Shown here: in pieces, positions 52,249 through 58,911 of the stretch
Layout: every line of letters begins with the position of its first letter
How positions within the stretch are numbered: position 1 is the stretch's first letter
Assembly (NCBI GenBank): GCA_038144835.1
Contig: JAYQON010000003.1
Span: forward strand, 1 to 64,000
DNA length: 64,000 bases
Direction: 5' to 3'
Source of the DNA: JALHOQ01 sp038144835
Lineage (GTDB): Bacteria > Bdellovibrionota > Bdellovibrionia > Bdellovibrionales > UBA1609
Translations under genes and position numbers: made by a program
The notes under the pieces: model-generated
Databases searched by the model: none
Told to the model about the DNA's origin: nothing
What the model saw: the letters and a program-made list of their open reading frames with translations, nothing else

Positions 52249-53433
52249 GTGAAAACGCTGAGCTCATCTCAAATTGAAAACTGGAACGAGGCTATTCGTT
52301 CCGGCCACGGACGGGTTGTGGCAAGAGAGTTGAGGTGTCTCAAAAAGGGACAAGTTGCAGATGAGCTATTAGCCAGAGTGGGCAATTTATCTTGGCGCTT
52401 AAGTATCCCTGAAATCGGAGTAAAGTTAATGTTTCCGTACCTTAAGCGGCAACATCAACTTAAGTGCGAGCCAGACCCCGATGTACTGGTTGAATTTGCT
52501 GGGTGCTTGATGGAAATCGGTGCACCTTCAGAATCCTACGAGATATTAAAAAGGGTCGAAGCCCGCTCGCCGCGTGCCAAGTTTTATTTGGCTCTGCATG
52601 GTATCAAGACTTGGGATTATCAGATCGCGGCTGAACTTTTAGGCCAGTATTTATTGACGCTTAATCCGATTAGATATTTTTATTGATCGATTCATGCAAT
52701 TGAAGAACCTAGCCATTGAGATGGCTAACTGGCAGACCCTGCGAGATCTCGACTATCATTGGGGATTATTAAGTCGCGACCGAAATTTATTGGCAAAAGT
52801 TTACTTTGGAAGTCCACAACCGCGATACCGCGAGAGGGTGGCTGAAGCTGCGATGACGGAGGGAATAGATTTGTCATCATTGAAGGATTGGGTTTGGGGC
52901 CCAGAGCAGGGCGTAAGCCCTTTTTTTGTCACTGATTTAAGGGAGATGGTTATTGGAGATAATGCTTCGCTGCAAACATGGCTACCTAAAAAACTACTTT
53001 TTGTTTTGACGTCTGATTTGTATGCCCCAATTCGCACCGGACAGATTTTTGCCCAAGTTTTCCAAACCGAGCATTATCATCCCGAGACATCTCCAGACCG
53101 GGTTTTTCAGCTCGTGGGTCGGTTAAGGAAAATTCTGGAAAAATCAGAACTCAGTGACTTATGCTTCAAGCGAGGAGGCTATTACTTGTTGCTTAACCCT
53201 GGTCACGGCATTCGTCTTCACCGAGATTGGCTCGATATGCCCCGATTTGATCGTATTGATGTCTATCGCTCTGTTCTTAGGGAAAATTTTCTGAGGGTAG
53301 CTTTGGAGTTCGTGAGGTGAGTAAGACCTTTCAAATATCCACTAGAACGGCCAATCGGATTCTCAAAGAGCTTGGAAGCAGCGTGAGCAAGCATGGTTCA
53401 GGGCGATCAACCCGTTACAAGATTTCATCCTAG
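52249..53433 (+). pseudogene. TPR plus winged-helix regulator, broken by two single-T indels
   Basis: Three open pieces in frames 1, 2 and 1 read as one 394-aa protein: an N-terminal TPR-like helical part (52249-52686, GTG start), a middle piece (52694-53320) with an OmpR/Trans_reg_C-like winged helix (LTSDLYAPIRTGQIFAQVF, PETSPDRVFQLVGRLRKIL, GGYYLLLN), and a C-terminal second HTH (EVSKTFQISTRTANRILKEL, GSGRSTRYKIS) in the third. Removing one T from TTTTT at 52677-52681 and adding one T to TTTT at 53287-53290 restores a continuous reading frame of the same total length. Either a recent pseudogene or two assembly errors. GTG start lacks a clear ribosome binding site. Confidence 0.75.
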
Positions 53434-53811
53434 TGGGGCGGCGTGCCTTGGTCAAGAAATCGACCTTGCACCTCAATAAGATAAAAAGGTGTTAAGAAAA
53501 TCAAAAAAAGCCAGACATCGAACCCATAAGATCAAGTCAAAGCCTTCGTATCGTCAGCTAGTCTAATTGAAACAATAACTTAAATAGAAAAGTTTTATAC
53601 AGTGCAATTGGATTTTGCTGGCTTAAATCTTCTATTGTCGGGTCTGCCGGAGGTGTTTTGGTGTACGGCAACACCAGGCAGATAGTCCAGTTGCAAAGAT
53701 TAACGCCAATTTTTCCCGACAAAAATATCAGACCATTCCTTCGCTAGAGTCCCGCAGAATTGAAGATATATAAAAAATGACAACTTATCTTTGTGTGAAA
53801 AGGAGAGTTCA
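53434..53811. other. Intergenic region before the 217-aa lipoprotein
   Basis: 378 bp with no credible gene between the end of the broken regulator and the lipoprotein start. It is AT-rich and contains the structured element at 53635-53722. AGGAG at 53801-53805 is the lipoprotein's ribosome binding site. No tRNA, no mobile-element end and no consensus promoter was found. Confidence 0.5.
53635..53722 (+). promoter_or_regulatory. Nested stem structure, candidate leader or small RNA
   Basis: An 8-bp outer stem (TTGTCGGG with CCCGACAA) directly abuts, on its 5' side, an inner stem of TCTGCC/GGCAGA and GGTGTT/AACACC (3-base and 1-base bulges), with a 32-base unpaired section before the outer 3' arm. 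It ends 90 bases before the lipoprotein start. No T run follows, so not a terminator. The strand is assumed. Confidence 0.35.
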
Positions 53812-54465
53812 ATGAAAACGAAACTAATCAATAAGCTCTTGCTAGCCACGTTAGCTTGGGGTCTCGTTGCCTGCGGAGGTCCTGTAGCTGTATTTCAACC
53901 CACTTCGGTACCTAGAGCGGAGAAGTTGCAAGAAACTGGTCAGGGGGACTATCTCGTTCCCGACGTCGTTCAAGGTGTCCCTCCTTATGCAGGTGGTGAT
54001 ACGAGTTCTTTAACTATCGATGGTATACCAGACGATTTAGCTGGCAGCTATGAGTCCTCGGAATTGAATTTCAAATTGGATTTGATCAACAAAACTACGG
54101 ATTGTAGTGATGACGATATCGCGTGTGTGCAAATAGTCCCCAATAAACATCATGCGATAATTCAAGATCTGAATGAGATAGTTCATCAAGATGTGAGTAA
54201 AAAATGTATTTTGAGAGCCCATCAACGAGAAAGATTCTTGTTTACTAACGGTACATCAGCAGCGGGTTCGATTTACTTCTCTCAATTTGTTGGGAATAAA
54301 ATCGGGGGCGAGGGGTGCGACAATGTTGAAAAAGCGAGTGAGCTTTTGCAGAAAGCTACAAAATTCACAATCAGTAATAAGGAACTTTTAATTGGTCTCA
54401 AAGATTCTAGCGCTCTGCGGTTAAAAAGAGTTGCGTTCCCAAAAGGTGAGCCGTTACCTTGGTAG
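53812..54465 (+). CDS. Putative lipoprotein, unknown function
   Basis: ATG 53812 has AGGAG six bases upstream. Signal peptide MKTKLINKLLLATLAWGLVAC with lipobox LVA-C at residue 21, then a Gly/Pro-rich linker. The mature ~195 aa are acidic (DDLAGSYESSELNFKLDLI) with cysteine pairs (DCSDDDIACVQIV; KKCILRAHQ; EGCDNVEKA) that suggest disulfides. The pattern AGSYESSELNFKL resembles small exported beta-barrel-like domains but no family is recognised. A strong terminator follows ten bases after the stop, so it is a single-gene unit. Confidence 0.75.
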   Translation: MKTKLINKLLLATLAWGLVACGGPVAVFQPTSVPRAEKLQETGQGDYLVPDVVQGVPPYAGGDTSSLTIDGIPDDLAGSYESSELNFKLDLINKTTDCSDDDIACVQIVPNKHHAIIQDLNEIVHQDVSKKCILRAHQRERFLFTNGTSAAGSIYFSQFVGNKIGGEGCDNVEKASELLQKATKFTISNKELLIGLKDSSALRLKRVAFPKGEPLPW

Positions 54466-54474
54466 CGACCTGGT

Positions 54475-54515
54475 AAACCTAGCTCAACCCGCTGCGGATT
54501 GAGCTAGGTTTTTAT
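54475..54515 (+). terminator. Strong rho-independent terminator
   Basis: AAACCTAGCTCAA and TTGAGCTAGGTTT pair perfectly over 13 bp around an 11-base loop and run into TTTTT. It lies nine bases after the lipoprotein stop; the same stem could also stop transcription from the other side. Confidence 0.85.
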
Positions 54516-54643
54516 ATTTGTTTCTGGAGTTTCAAAAAATCAAAAAGGGCCCGCAGCCGATTGGACCATTTTGAGATTTTAGTAAAGCTTGCTAACTTGT
54601 AGCCCCCTTTGTCCGATAAAGTATGGATGAGGACGGAGGTTCC

Positions 54644-56500
54644 GTGTTCACTGCTTTGCCGCGTCTGTTGAAGGGCTTTGGCCTAATGCATGTCTCGTTT
54701 TGCGCCATGATTGCTTTTGCGCAAAGCCAGAAGACCTATGTTGAGGGCGAGGTCATAGTTAAGCTTAGAAATGAGCAAGGGCCCGCGAGCGCTTACGCCT
54801 TTCTTGGAAAGGTTCATTCAGAAAAAGAAATGATACTCAAGAACTCTTGGGGAAAAATGAACCTCTATCATTTTGCCCTTAAAAAAGGGCAGACCGTTGA
54901 GAGTGCGGTTGAAGAGCTACGGGCTGATCCAAACGTCCTTTACGCGGAACCCAATTATCTTCTCAATAAAACATCTGAAACTGGAATTCAAAAAGTCCTA
55001 ACTTCTGAGGATGTGCATGCCTCCTCCTTTCAGTCATTGTCAGGGGCTTATGGTGCTACCGGTGCGAATATCGGTGTACCGACAGTTTGGACCACAAACT
55101 CAATCGTGCCCGTCGTTAAACCGATTGTCGCCATTATTGATACGGGGCTTGATACCGCTCACTTTGTAATTTCTCAGTCTCAGGCCTTATGGGTGAATAC
55201 CAATGAAATCCCTGACAATGGAATTGACGATGATGGGAATGGCTATGTGGATGATGTCAATGGTTGGAACTTTGTTGATAATAGCGGAGTCATTTATGAT
55301 GACGACGGTCACGGAACTCATGTTTCTGGTATCATTTTAAGCATCGATCAGAATATTTACACGACGCCTTTAAAAGAAGCGAAAATTCAGCTCATGCCGT
55401 TAAAATTTTTAAACGGTGAAGGGATAGGCTCAACCTCTTCGGCGATCCGAGCGATTTATTACGCCATTAATAATGGTGCGACCATTTTAAACAATTCCTG
55501 GGGCGGTTCCCAGTACAGTGCGGCTTTGCACGAGGCTGTCGCCTACACTTACAATCATGGTGCTTTATTTGTAGCGGCGGCGGGGAACTCGGGTAACGAC
55601 AATGATTCAGTTCCTCTTTATCCGGCGAGCTATGACGTGCCCAATGTCATATCAATTGCCGCCACAACTGATTATGATTACTTGGCTAATTTTTCAAATT
55701 TTGGTGCTGGCACTGTCGATCTTGGTAGTCCTGGAGTTTATATCCTGAGTATTGTTCCTGAAGATCGCTTTGGCTATTCGTCAGGCACGAGTATGGCGGC
55801 TCCGTTTGTTGCGGGCACTGCGGCGCAGATGAGGGTAGAGTCGGCGGCTATGACCGGCTATCAATTGCGCAGTATTCTGTTATCGCAATTCTCCACGATA
55901 GCGCAGCTGAGTGGTAAAGTATCTACCGGTGGTAGGCTTGACTCATTAGCAGCAGTATCTTTCGCGAAAGCTGCGCCATTGGATTCTAGTCAGCCTACGT
56001 ATGCGGTAAACTACTCCGCGGACCGTGAGCTAGCCTCGTCAATGGTGGGCAGCGGTGGTTGTGGCACTATTCAATCAGTGGGAGATCACAACTCTCACCC
56101 ATGGGGTATGGGTGGTGCTCCGGCGGTTGTGATTTTGTTGATCGCTCCGCTGGCGATTTTAATTTTTATGCGTCTCCGTCGGCCAATAAATCGTCGTAAG
56201 CATGAAAGATTTAAGATTCAATCTGATGTTCGCATCAGCGTTGGTGACAAGGAGCTGGTAGGTTCAGTCAGCAGCATCTCTTTAGGTGGTGTGTGCGTGA
56301 ACACTTCGGCATTGTTGCAAGATGGCGGCTTGGTGACCATGGTCATTTCATCGCCCGATGGCGCTGAAAAGCTTGAGGTGGCTGGTCGAGTCGTGTGGTC
56401 TGAAGCGAATCAAGCCTATGGTGTGGCCTTTGATAAAACTCCACAGTCAGCACTCTCAAAAATTGCCGATTGGACAAAGGGTTTGCAAAAAGCGTCGTAA
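54644..56500 (+). CDS. Subtilisin-like protease with C-terminal membrane helix and PilZ domain
   Basis: GTG 54644 has GGAGG four bases upstream (an ATG seven codons earlier is possible). Signal peptide MFTALPRLLKGFGLMHVSFCAMIAFAQ. Then an inhibitor-I9-like propeptide (GEVIVKLRN...ADPNVLYAEPNYLL), and a full S8 catalytic domain with Asp166 (VAIIDTGLD), His223 (DDDGHGTHVSG), the oxyanion Asn (AAAGNSGN) and Ser383 (SSGTSMAAPFVAG). After a Cys-Gly patch (GSGGCGTIQ) a membrane helix at about 489-509 ends in basic residues, and a PilZ domain follows (RRKHERF at 517, VSSISLGGV with Ser in the usual Asp/Asn place, GRVVWSEANQAYGVAF). Topology puts protease outside and PilZ inside. A fusion I do not know from described systems. 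Confidence 0.88.
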   Translation: MFTALPRLLKGFGLMHVSFCAMIAFAQSQKTYVEGEVIVKLRNEQGPASAYAFLGKVHSEKEMILKNSWGKMNLYHFALKKGQTVESAVEELRADPNVLYAEPNYLLNKTSETGIQKVLTSEDVHASSFQSLSGAYGATGANIGVPTVWTTNSIVPVVKPIVAIIDTGLDTAHFVISQSQALWVNTNEIPDNGIDDDGNGYVDDVNGWNFVDNSGVIYDDDGHGTHVSGIILSIDQNIYTTPLKEAKIQLMPLKFLNGEGIGSTSSAIRAIYYAINNGATILNNSWGGSQYSAALHEAVAYTYNHGALFVAAAGNSGNDNDSVPLYPASYDVPNVISIAATTDYDYLANFSNFGAGTVDLGSPGVYILSIVPEDRFGYSSGTSMAAPFVAGTAAQMRVESAAMTGYQLRSILLSQFSTIAQLSGKVSTGGRLDSLAAVSFAKAAPLDSSQPTYAVNYSADRELASSMVGSGGCGTIQSVGDHNSHPWGMGGAPAVVILLIAPLAILIFMRLRRPINRRKHERFKIQSDVRISVGDKELVGSVSSISLGGVCVNTSALLQDGGLVTMVISSPDGAEKLEVAGRVVWSEANQAYGVAFDKTPQSALSKIADWTKGLQKAS

Positions 56501-56529
56501 GTTGTGCAAGGTTTTGTGGTTGAAAAGGG

Positions 56530-56835
56530 CTAGCAATATATTTCTTGAATAGCCTGTATCAAACGTACAATTTTTTTATCGGCAATGAAATAGTACTGAA
56601 AGCGGCCTTCTCGTCGGCTATCAAGTAAACCTTCAAGTTTGAGTCTCGATAAAAATTGGGAGATTTGTGATTGCGATATGGTGCAGAGTTCCTGCAGCTC
56701 TGAAACTGTTTTTGCGCCATGACTAAGATGCCCCATAATCATCAAACGCTGAGGGTGCGAGAGGATACGTAAAAGCGCTGATACGTCATCACATTTCTGG
56801 CTTATTTTGGGAATTGATATTGGTTTAACCGCCAT
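56530..56835 (-). CDS. ArsR/SmtB-family transcriptional repressor (BigR/SqrR-like)
   Basis: 101-aa winged-helix dimer repressor: LLRILSHPQRLMIMGHLSHG, recognition helix TISQSQISQFLSRLKLEGLL, wing SRREGRFQYYFI, and a closing helix ending YC. The terminal YC and the RREGRxxYY wing are those of BigR/SqrR persulfide sensors, but the first sensor cysteine (usually in RL-ILC) is Gly here; Cys51 near the recognition helix might replace it. It is divergent from the thioredoxin-DUF6132-DUF302 operon, whose promoter overlaps an AT-rich repeat that it probably binds. Whether it senses sulfur, oxidant or metal is unresolved. Confidence 0.85.
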   Translation of the reverse strand: MAVKPISIPKISQKCDDVSALLRILSHPQRLMIMGHLSHGAKTVSELQELCTISQSQISQFLSRLKLEGLLDSRREGRFQYYFIADKKIVRLIQAIQEIYC

Positions 56836-56859
56836 TTGTCTTAGAGACTACTCTAGACC

Positions 56860-56898
56860 TTGACATATTACAATATAATAATATAATAATATTAAATG
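56860..56898 (+). promoter_or_regulatory. Consensus promoter and likely ArsR operator of the thioredoxin operon
   Basis: TTGACA (56860-56865) and TATAAT (56882-56887) lie 16 bases apart, both perfect sigma-70 hexamers. The -10 is embedded in AATATAATAATATAATAATATT, a repetitive and partly palindromic AT block that a dimeric repressor could bind. GAAAGGGG lies just before the thioredoxin ATG. Operator role is inferred from the divergent ArsR gene. Confidence 0.75.
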
Positions 56899-56912
56899 AA
56901 AGGGGCTTCAAT

Positions 56913-57275
56913 ATGGAAGTACTTAACGAGAATACCTTCAGAGCGAAAGTGTTCGATTACACAAAACATAACGAGTGGCAGTTTGATGGAGATCTACCGG
57001 TGATCGTCGATTTTTATGCGGACTGGTGTGGTCCTTGCCGGGCGTTGGCACCATTACTCGAGGAGCTTGCTGCTGAGTACAAAGGGAAACTGCAAATTTA
57101 CAAAGTTGATACTGAAGCGAGTCAAGAGTTGGCGGGGCTTTTCGGTATTCGAAGTATACCTAGCATTCTTTTTATTCCTAAAAGCGGCAGTCCTTCGATG
57201 GTTGCGGGTCTTTTGCCAAAAAGTGAGTTTAAACGGGCCATCAATGATTTGTTGAGCGTTCCTGAGCCAAAGTAA
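56913..57275 (+). CDS. Thioredoxin of the ArsR-linked cassette
   Basis: 120-aa thioredoxin: DFYADWCGPCRALAPLLEEL and cis-proline RSIPSILFIPKSG. The N-terminal 30 residues (MEVLNENTFRAKVFDYTKHNEWQFDGDLP) are longer than in the standalone thioredoxin at 44694, a form common in bacterial redox or sulfur operons. It starts the operon; DUF6132 and DUF302 genes follow 17 and 196 bases later. No signal peptide, so cytoplasmic. Probably keeps a cysteine target reduced, or removes persulfides, in the process the repressor senses. Confidence 0.92.
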   Translation: MEVLNENTFRAKVFDYTKHNEWQFDGDLPVIVDFYADWCGPCRALAPLLEELAAEYKGKLQIYKVDTEASQELAGLFGIRSIPSILFIPKSGSPSMVAGLLPKSEFKRAINDLLSVPEPK

Positions 57276-57292
57276 AGCAAGGAGGCAAATGT

Positions 57293-57466
57293 ATGTCTAT
57301 GCTGGCGTATGCGAAACCATTGTTGGGAGTGGCCATCGGTGGAGTCGGTGGCTATTTATACTACCGGTATGTAGGTTGTTTAACCGGTGCATGTCCTTTA
57401 TCGTCGAACCCTTATATCATGGTTACTTATGGTATGCTGTTGGGCGGATGGATCGCATGGGGGTAA
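57293..57466 (+). CDS. Small DUF6132-like membrane protein (57 aa)
   Basis: GGAGG seven bases before ATG 57293. Translation MSMLAYAKPLLGVAIGG then GYLYYRYVGCLTGACPLSSNPY and a second hydrophobic segment YIMVTYGMLLGGWIAWG. This is the DUF6132 pattern: a Gly-rich first helix, a G-C-x4-C-P-loop, NPY, and a second helix. The two cysteines face the same side of the membrane loop and suit redox or sulfur chemistry. It lies between thioredoxin and DUF302 genes, 5 bases before the latter. It is short and easily missed. Confidence 0.85.
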   Translation: MSMLAYAKPLLGVAIGGVGGYLYYRYVGCLTGACPLSSNPYIMVTYGMLLGGWIAWG

Positions 57467-57471
57467 TCAAT

Positions 57472-57858
57472 ATGCAAGTGAACTTCAAGCGCGAAATTAA
57501 TGGTACAGTCGAATCGGTTCTTCCAGCTGTCGAAAAGGCTTTGCAGGTGGAAGGCTTTGGTGTGCTAACGCGTATCGATTTTCATCACAAGATCAAAGAA
57601 AAACTACATGAAGAGCTGCCGCCCACAGTGATACTGGGTGCATGCAACCCAAAACTAGCTTTTGAAGCTTGGAAGAAAAGCACAGATATTACCAGCATGA
57701 TTCCTTGCAACGTGGTAGTGCGAGAAGTTGGTGTTGACCGAGTCTCAGTAGAAATAGCCAGGCCGTCAGCCATGATGGAACTGTTAGGTGACAAAGAGTT
57801 AGTTGCAATGACCCTAACAATTGATGTGGCTTTAAAAAAAGTTCTGCAATCGATTTAA
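57472..57858 (+). CDS. DUF302 protein
   Basis: ATG 57472 begins MQVNFKREINGTVESVLPAVEKALQVEGFGVLTRIDF, the standard DUF302 N-terminus; a longer reading of this frame to 57289 overlaps the DUF6132 gene and is rejected. Further family marks are IKEKLHEELPPTVILGACNPKLAFEAWKKSTDI, MIPCNVVVREV and SVEIARPSAMMELLGD. 128 aa, cytoplasmic. Function of the family is unknown; cysteines in LGACNPK and MIPCN are conserved in relatives and the gene repeatedly occurs in thiol/sulfur operons. Confidence 0.88.
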   Translation: MQVNFKREINGTVESVLPAVEKALQVEGFGVLTRIDFHHKIKEKLHEELPPTVILGACNPKLAFEAWKKSTDITSMIPCNVVVREVGVDRVSVEIARPSAMMELLGDKELVAMTLTIDVALKKVLQSI

Positions 57859-57896
57859 TAGTAACGAATTGCGGCCTCATCAATTTTTAAGGCTCT

Positions 57897-57920
57897 GCCT
57901 GATAAGCGAGTAGATCAGGC
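57897..57920. terminator. Possible bidirectional terminator
   Basis: GCCTGAT and ATCAGGC form a 7-bp stem around a 10-base loop between two convergent genes (DUF302 and the barrel protein). The plus side is followed by a T-rich but interrupted stretch, the minus side by AGAGCCTTAAAAATT. Position fits, sequence is weak. Confidence 0.4.
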
Positions 57921-57970
57921 TCGTATTTGTGTTTGCTTGATTTTGCGACTCAAAAAATTGTTTGATTAAA

Positions 57971-58483
57971 TTAAAAACTGGCGCGCACACGAAGAGCGAA
58001 ATCATCGATGCTTAGCCCTGCGTACTCGCCATTAAACCAAACCCAGTAGCGAGAATTGTCAAAACCTATTGAAATCATATCTGTTATCTGAGTCATCAAG
58101 GCGATGGTAAGACCCGGACCAAGGGTCGTTTCATCATTGGAGTTGGCACGCACGGAATCAATGCTAATGATGTTTAAACTGGGGCTAAATGAGAGGTCCC
58201 AGGACCGCTTATAGAAATGATGACTTAAAGATGCCCCAATTATCGTTAAGCCATCTGAAATTCCAGGAGCATCATCATCTTTGGGAAAAACTCGCAAATG
58301 GCCACCTATACCAGCGGACTGGTCAAACATATGTTCGTAAGTAAGGCCAAACGCTATGCCTCCGGTCCCAAATCCCAACAGAACCGACGCATTATGTGGA
58401 CTAGATTTCGCAATTTTTTCTTCGAGTTGGGCATGAACATTAAAAGATAAAATAAAAAGAGCGGCGATCAACAGTTGTTTCAT
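57971..58483 (-). CDS. Small outer-membrane beta-barrel protein
   Basis: Signal peptide MKQLLIAALFILSFNVHA. The mature ~150 aa alternate in the way of membrane strands (ASVLLGFGTGGIAFGLTYEHMF; GIGGHLRVFP; LTIIGASLSHHFYK; WDLSFSPSLNIISID; GPGLTIALMTQ) and end FALRVRASF, with a terminal Phe as in BAM substrates. Eight strands are likely. GAGAGGAA precedes the ATG, and only 17 bases separate it from the CCA end of tRNA-Leu on the same strand, so it has no promoter of its own in between. Confidence 0.7.
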   Translation of the reverse strand: MKQLLIAALFILSFNVHAQLEEKIAKSSPHNASVLLGFGTGGIAFGLTYEHMFDQSAGIGGHLRVFPKDDDAPGISDGLTIIGASLSHHFYKRSWDLSFSPSLNIISIDSVRANSNDETTLGPGLTIALMTQITDMISIGFDNSRYWVWFNGEYAGLSIDDFALRVRASF

Positions 58484-58500
58484 AGATGATTCCTCTCAGA

Positions 58501-58587
58501 TGGTGGCTCCTCCGAGACTCGAACTCGGACAGCCGTAAGGCCACACGATTTTGAGTCGTGCGCGTCTACCAATTCCGCCAAGGAGCC
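58501..58587 (-). tRNA. tRNA-Leu (anticodon CAA)
   Basis: A complete cloverleaf can be drawn on the minus strand: acceptor GGCTCCT/AGGAGCC, D arm with GGAATTGGTAGAC, anticodon stem CACGA/TCGTG with loop CTCAAAA (anticodon CAA, reading UUG), long class-II variable arm (GGCCTTACGGCTG) and T arm CCGAG/CTCGG with TTCGAGT. CCA is encoded (58501-58503). Confidence 0.96.
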
Positions 58588-58911
58588 AATTGAGTGCGCA
58601 AATAAAGCAAACCCAAGGCCAGGAAACAAGCTATATTGCGCTGGGCTTAGATTAAGACCATTAATCGGCACTGTTCGCCAATTTGCGCCATTCCTTATCT
58701 TTTTTTCATAAATCTTGAGGGTGTTTTGGGGGAGAAAAAATTTGTCTCATCTGCCCGTTAATTTTCCCTGGATCTGAACGCTGAGTATTGAAGCTTGTAA
58801 AATCAACAGTTTAGAAGATTTTATCAAATTCTCTGTTTTGGCTCAGGCACACCACTTGCTCAGCGTGTCACGTGAAGAAAGTAGTTCTGAACCTAAAACA
58901 GGGGTCGTTCA
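58588..58911. other. Intergenic region between tRNA-Leu and the OmpA-like barrel gene
   Basis: 324 bp without a gene. Minus strand: TTGTTT and TTTATT 17 bases apart just upstream of the tRNA. Plus strand: leader of the barrel gene; no consensus promoter, but the region has AT-rich blocks. AGGGGTCG lies before ATG 58912. Confidence 0.45.
58601..58629 (-). promoter_or_regulatory. Putative promoter of tRNA-Leu
   Basis: TTGTTT (58629-58624) and TTTATT (58606-58601), 17 bases apart on the minus strand, would start transcription near 58594, seven bases before the mature tRNA. Four of six matches in each hexamer; chosen by position. Confidence 0.4.

Noticed and set aside
54584..54600. Imperfect palindrome around AAGCTT upstream of the subtilase as an operator
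   Set aside because: Half-sites are unequal and no matching copy occurs elsewhere in the window.
57289..57471. N-terminal extension of the DUF302 frame
   Set aside because: Out of frame with the clear DUF6132 gene that has the ribosome binding site; the DUF302 domain begins at 57472.
58480..58671. 63-aa ORF across the tRNA
   Set aside because: Lies on the tRNA gene itself, with no coding features.
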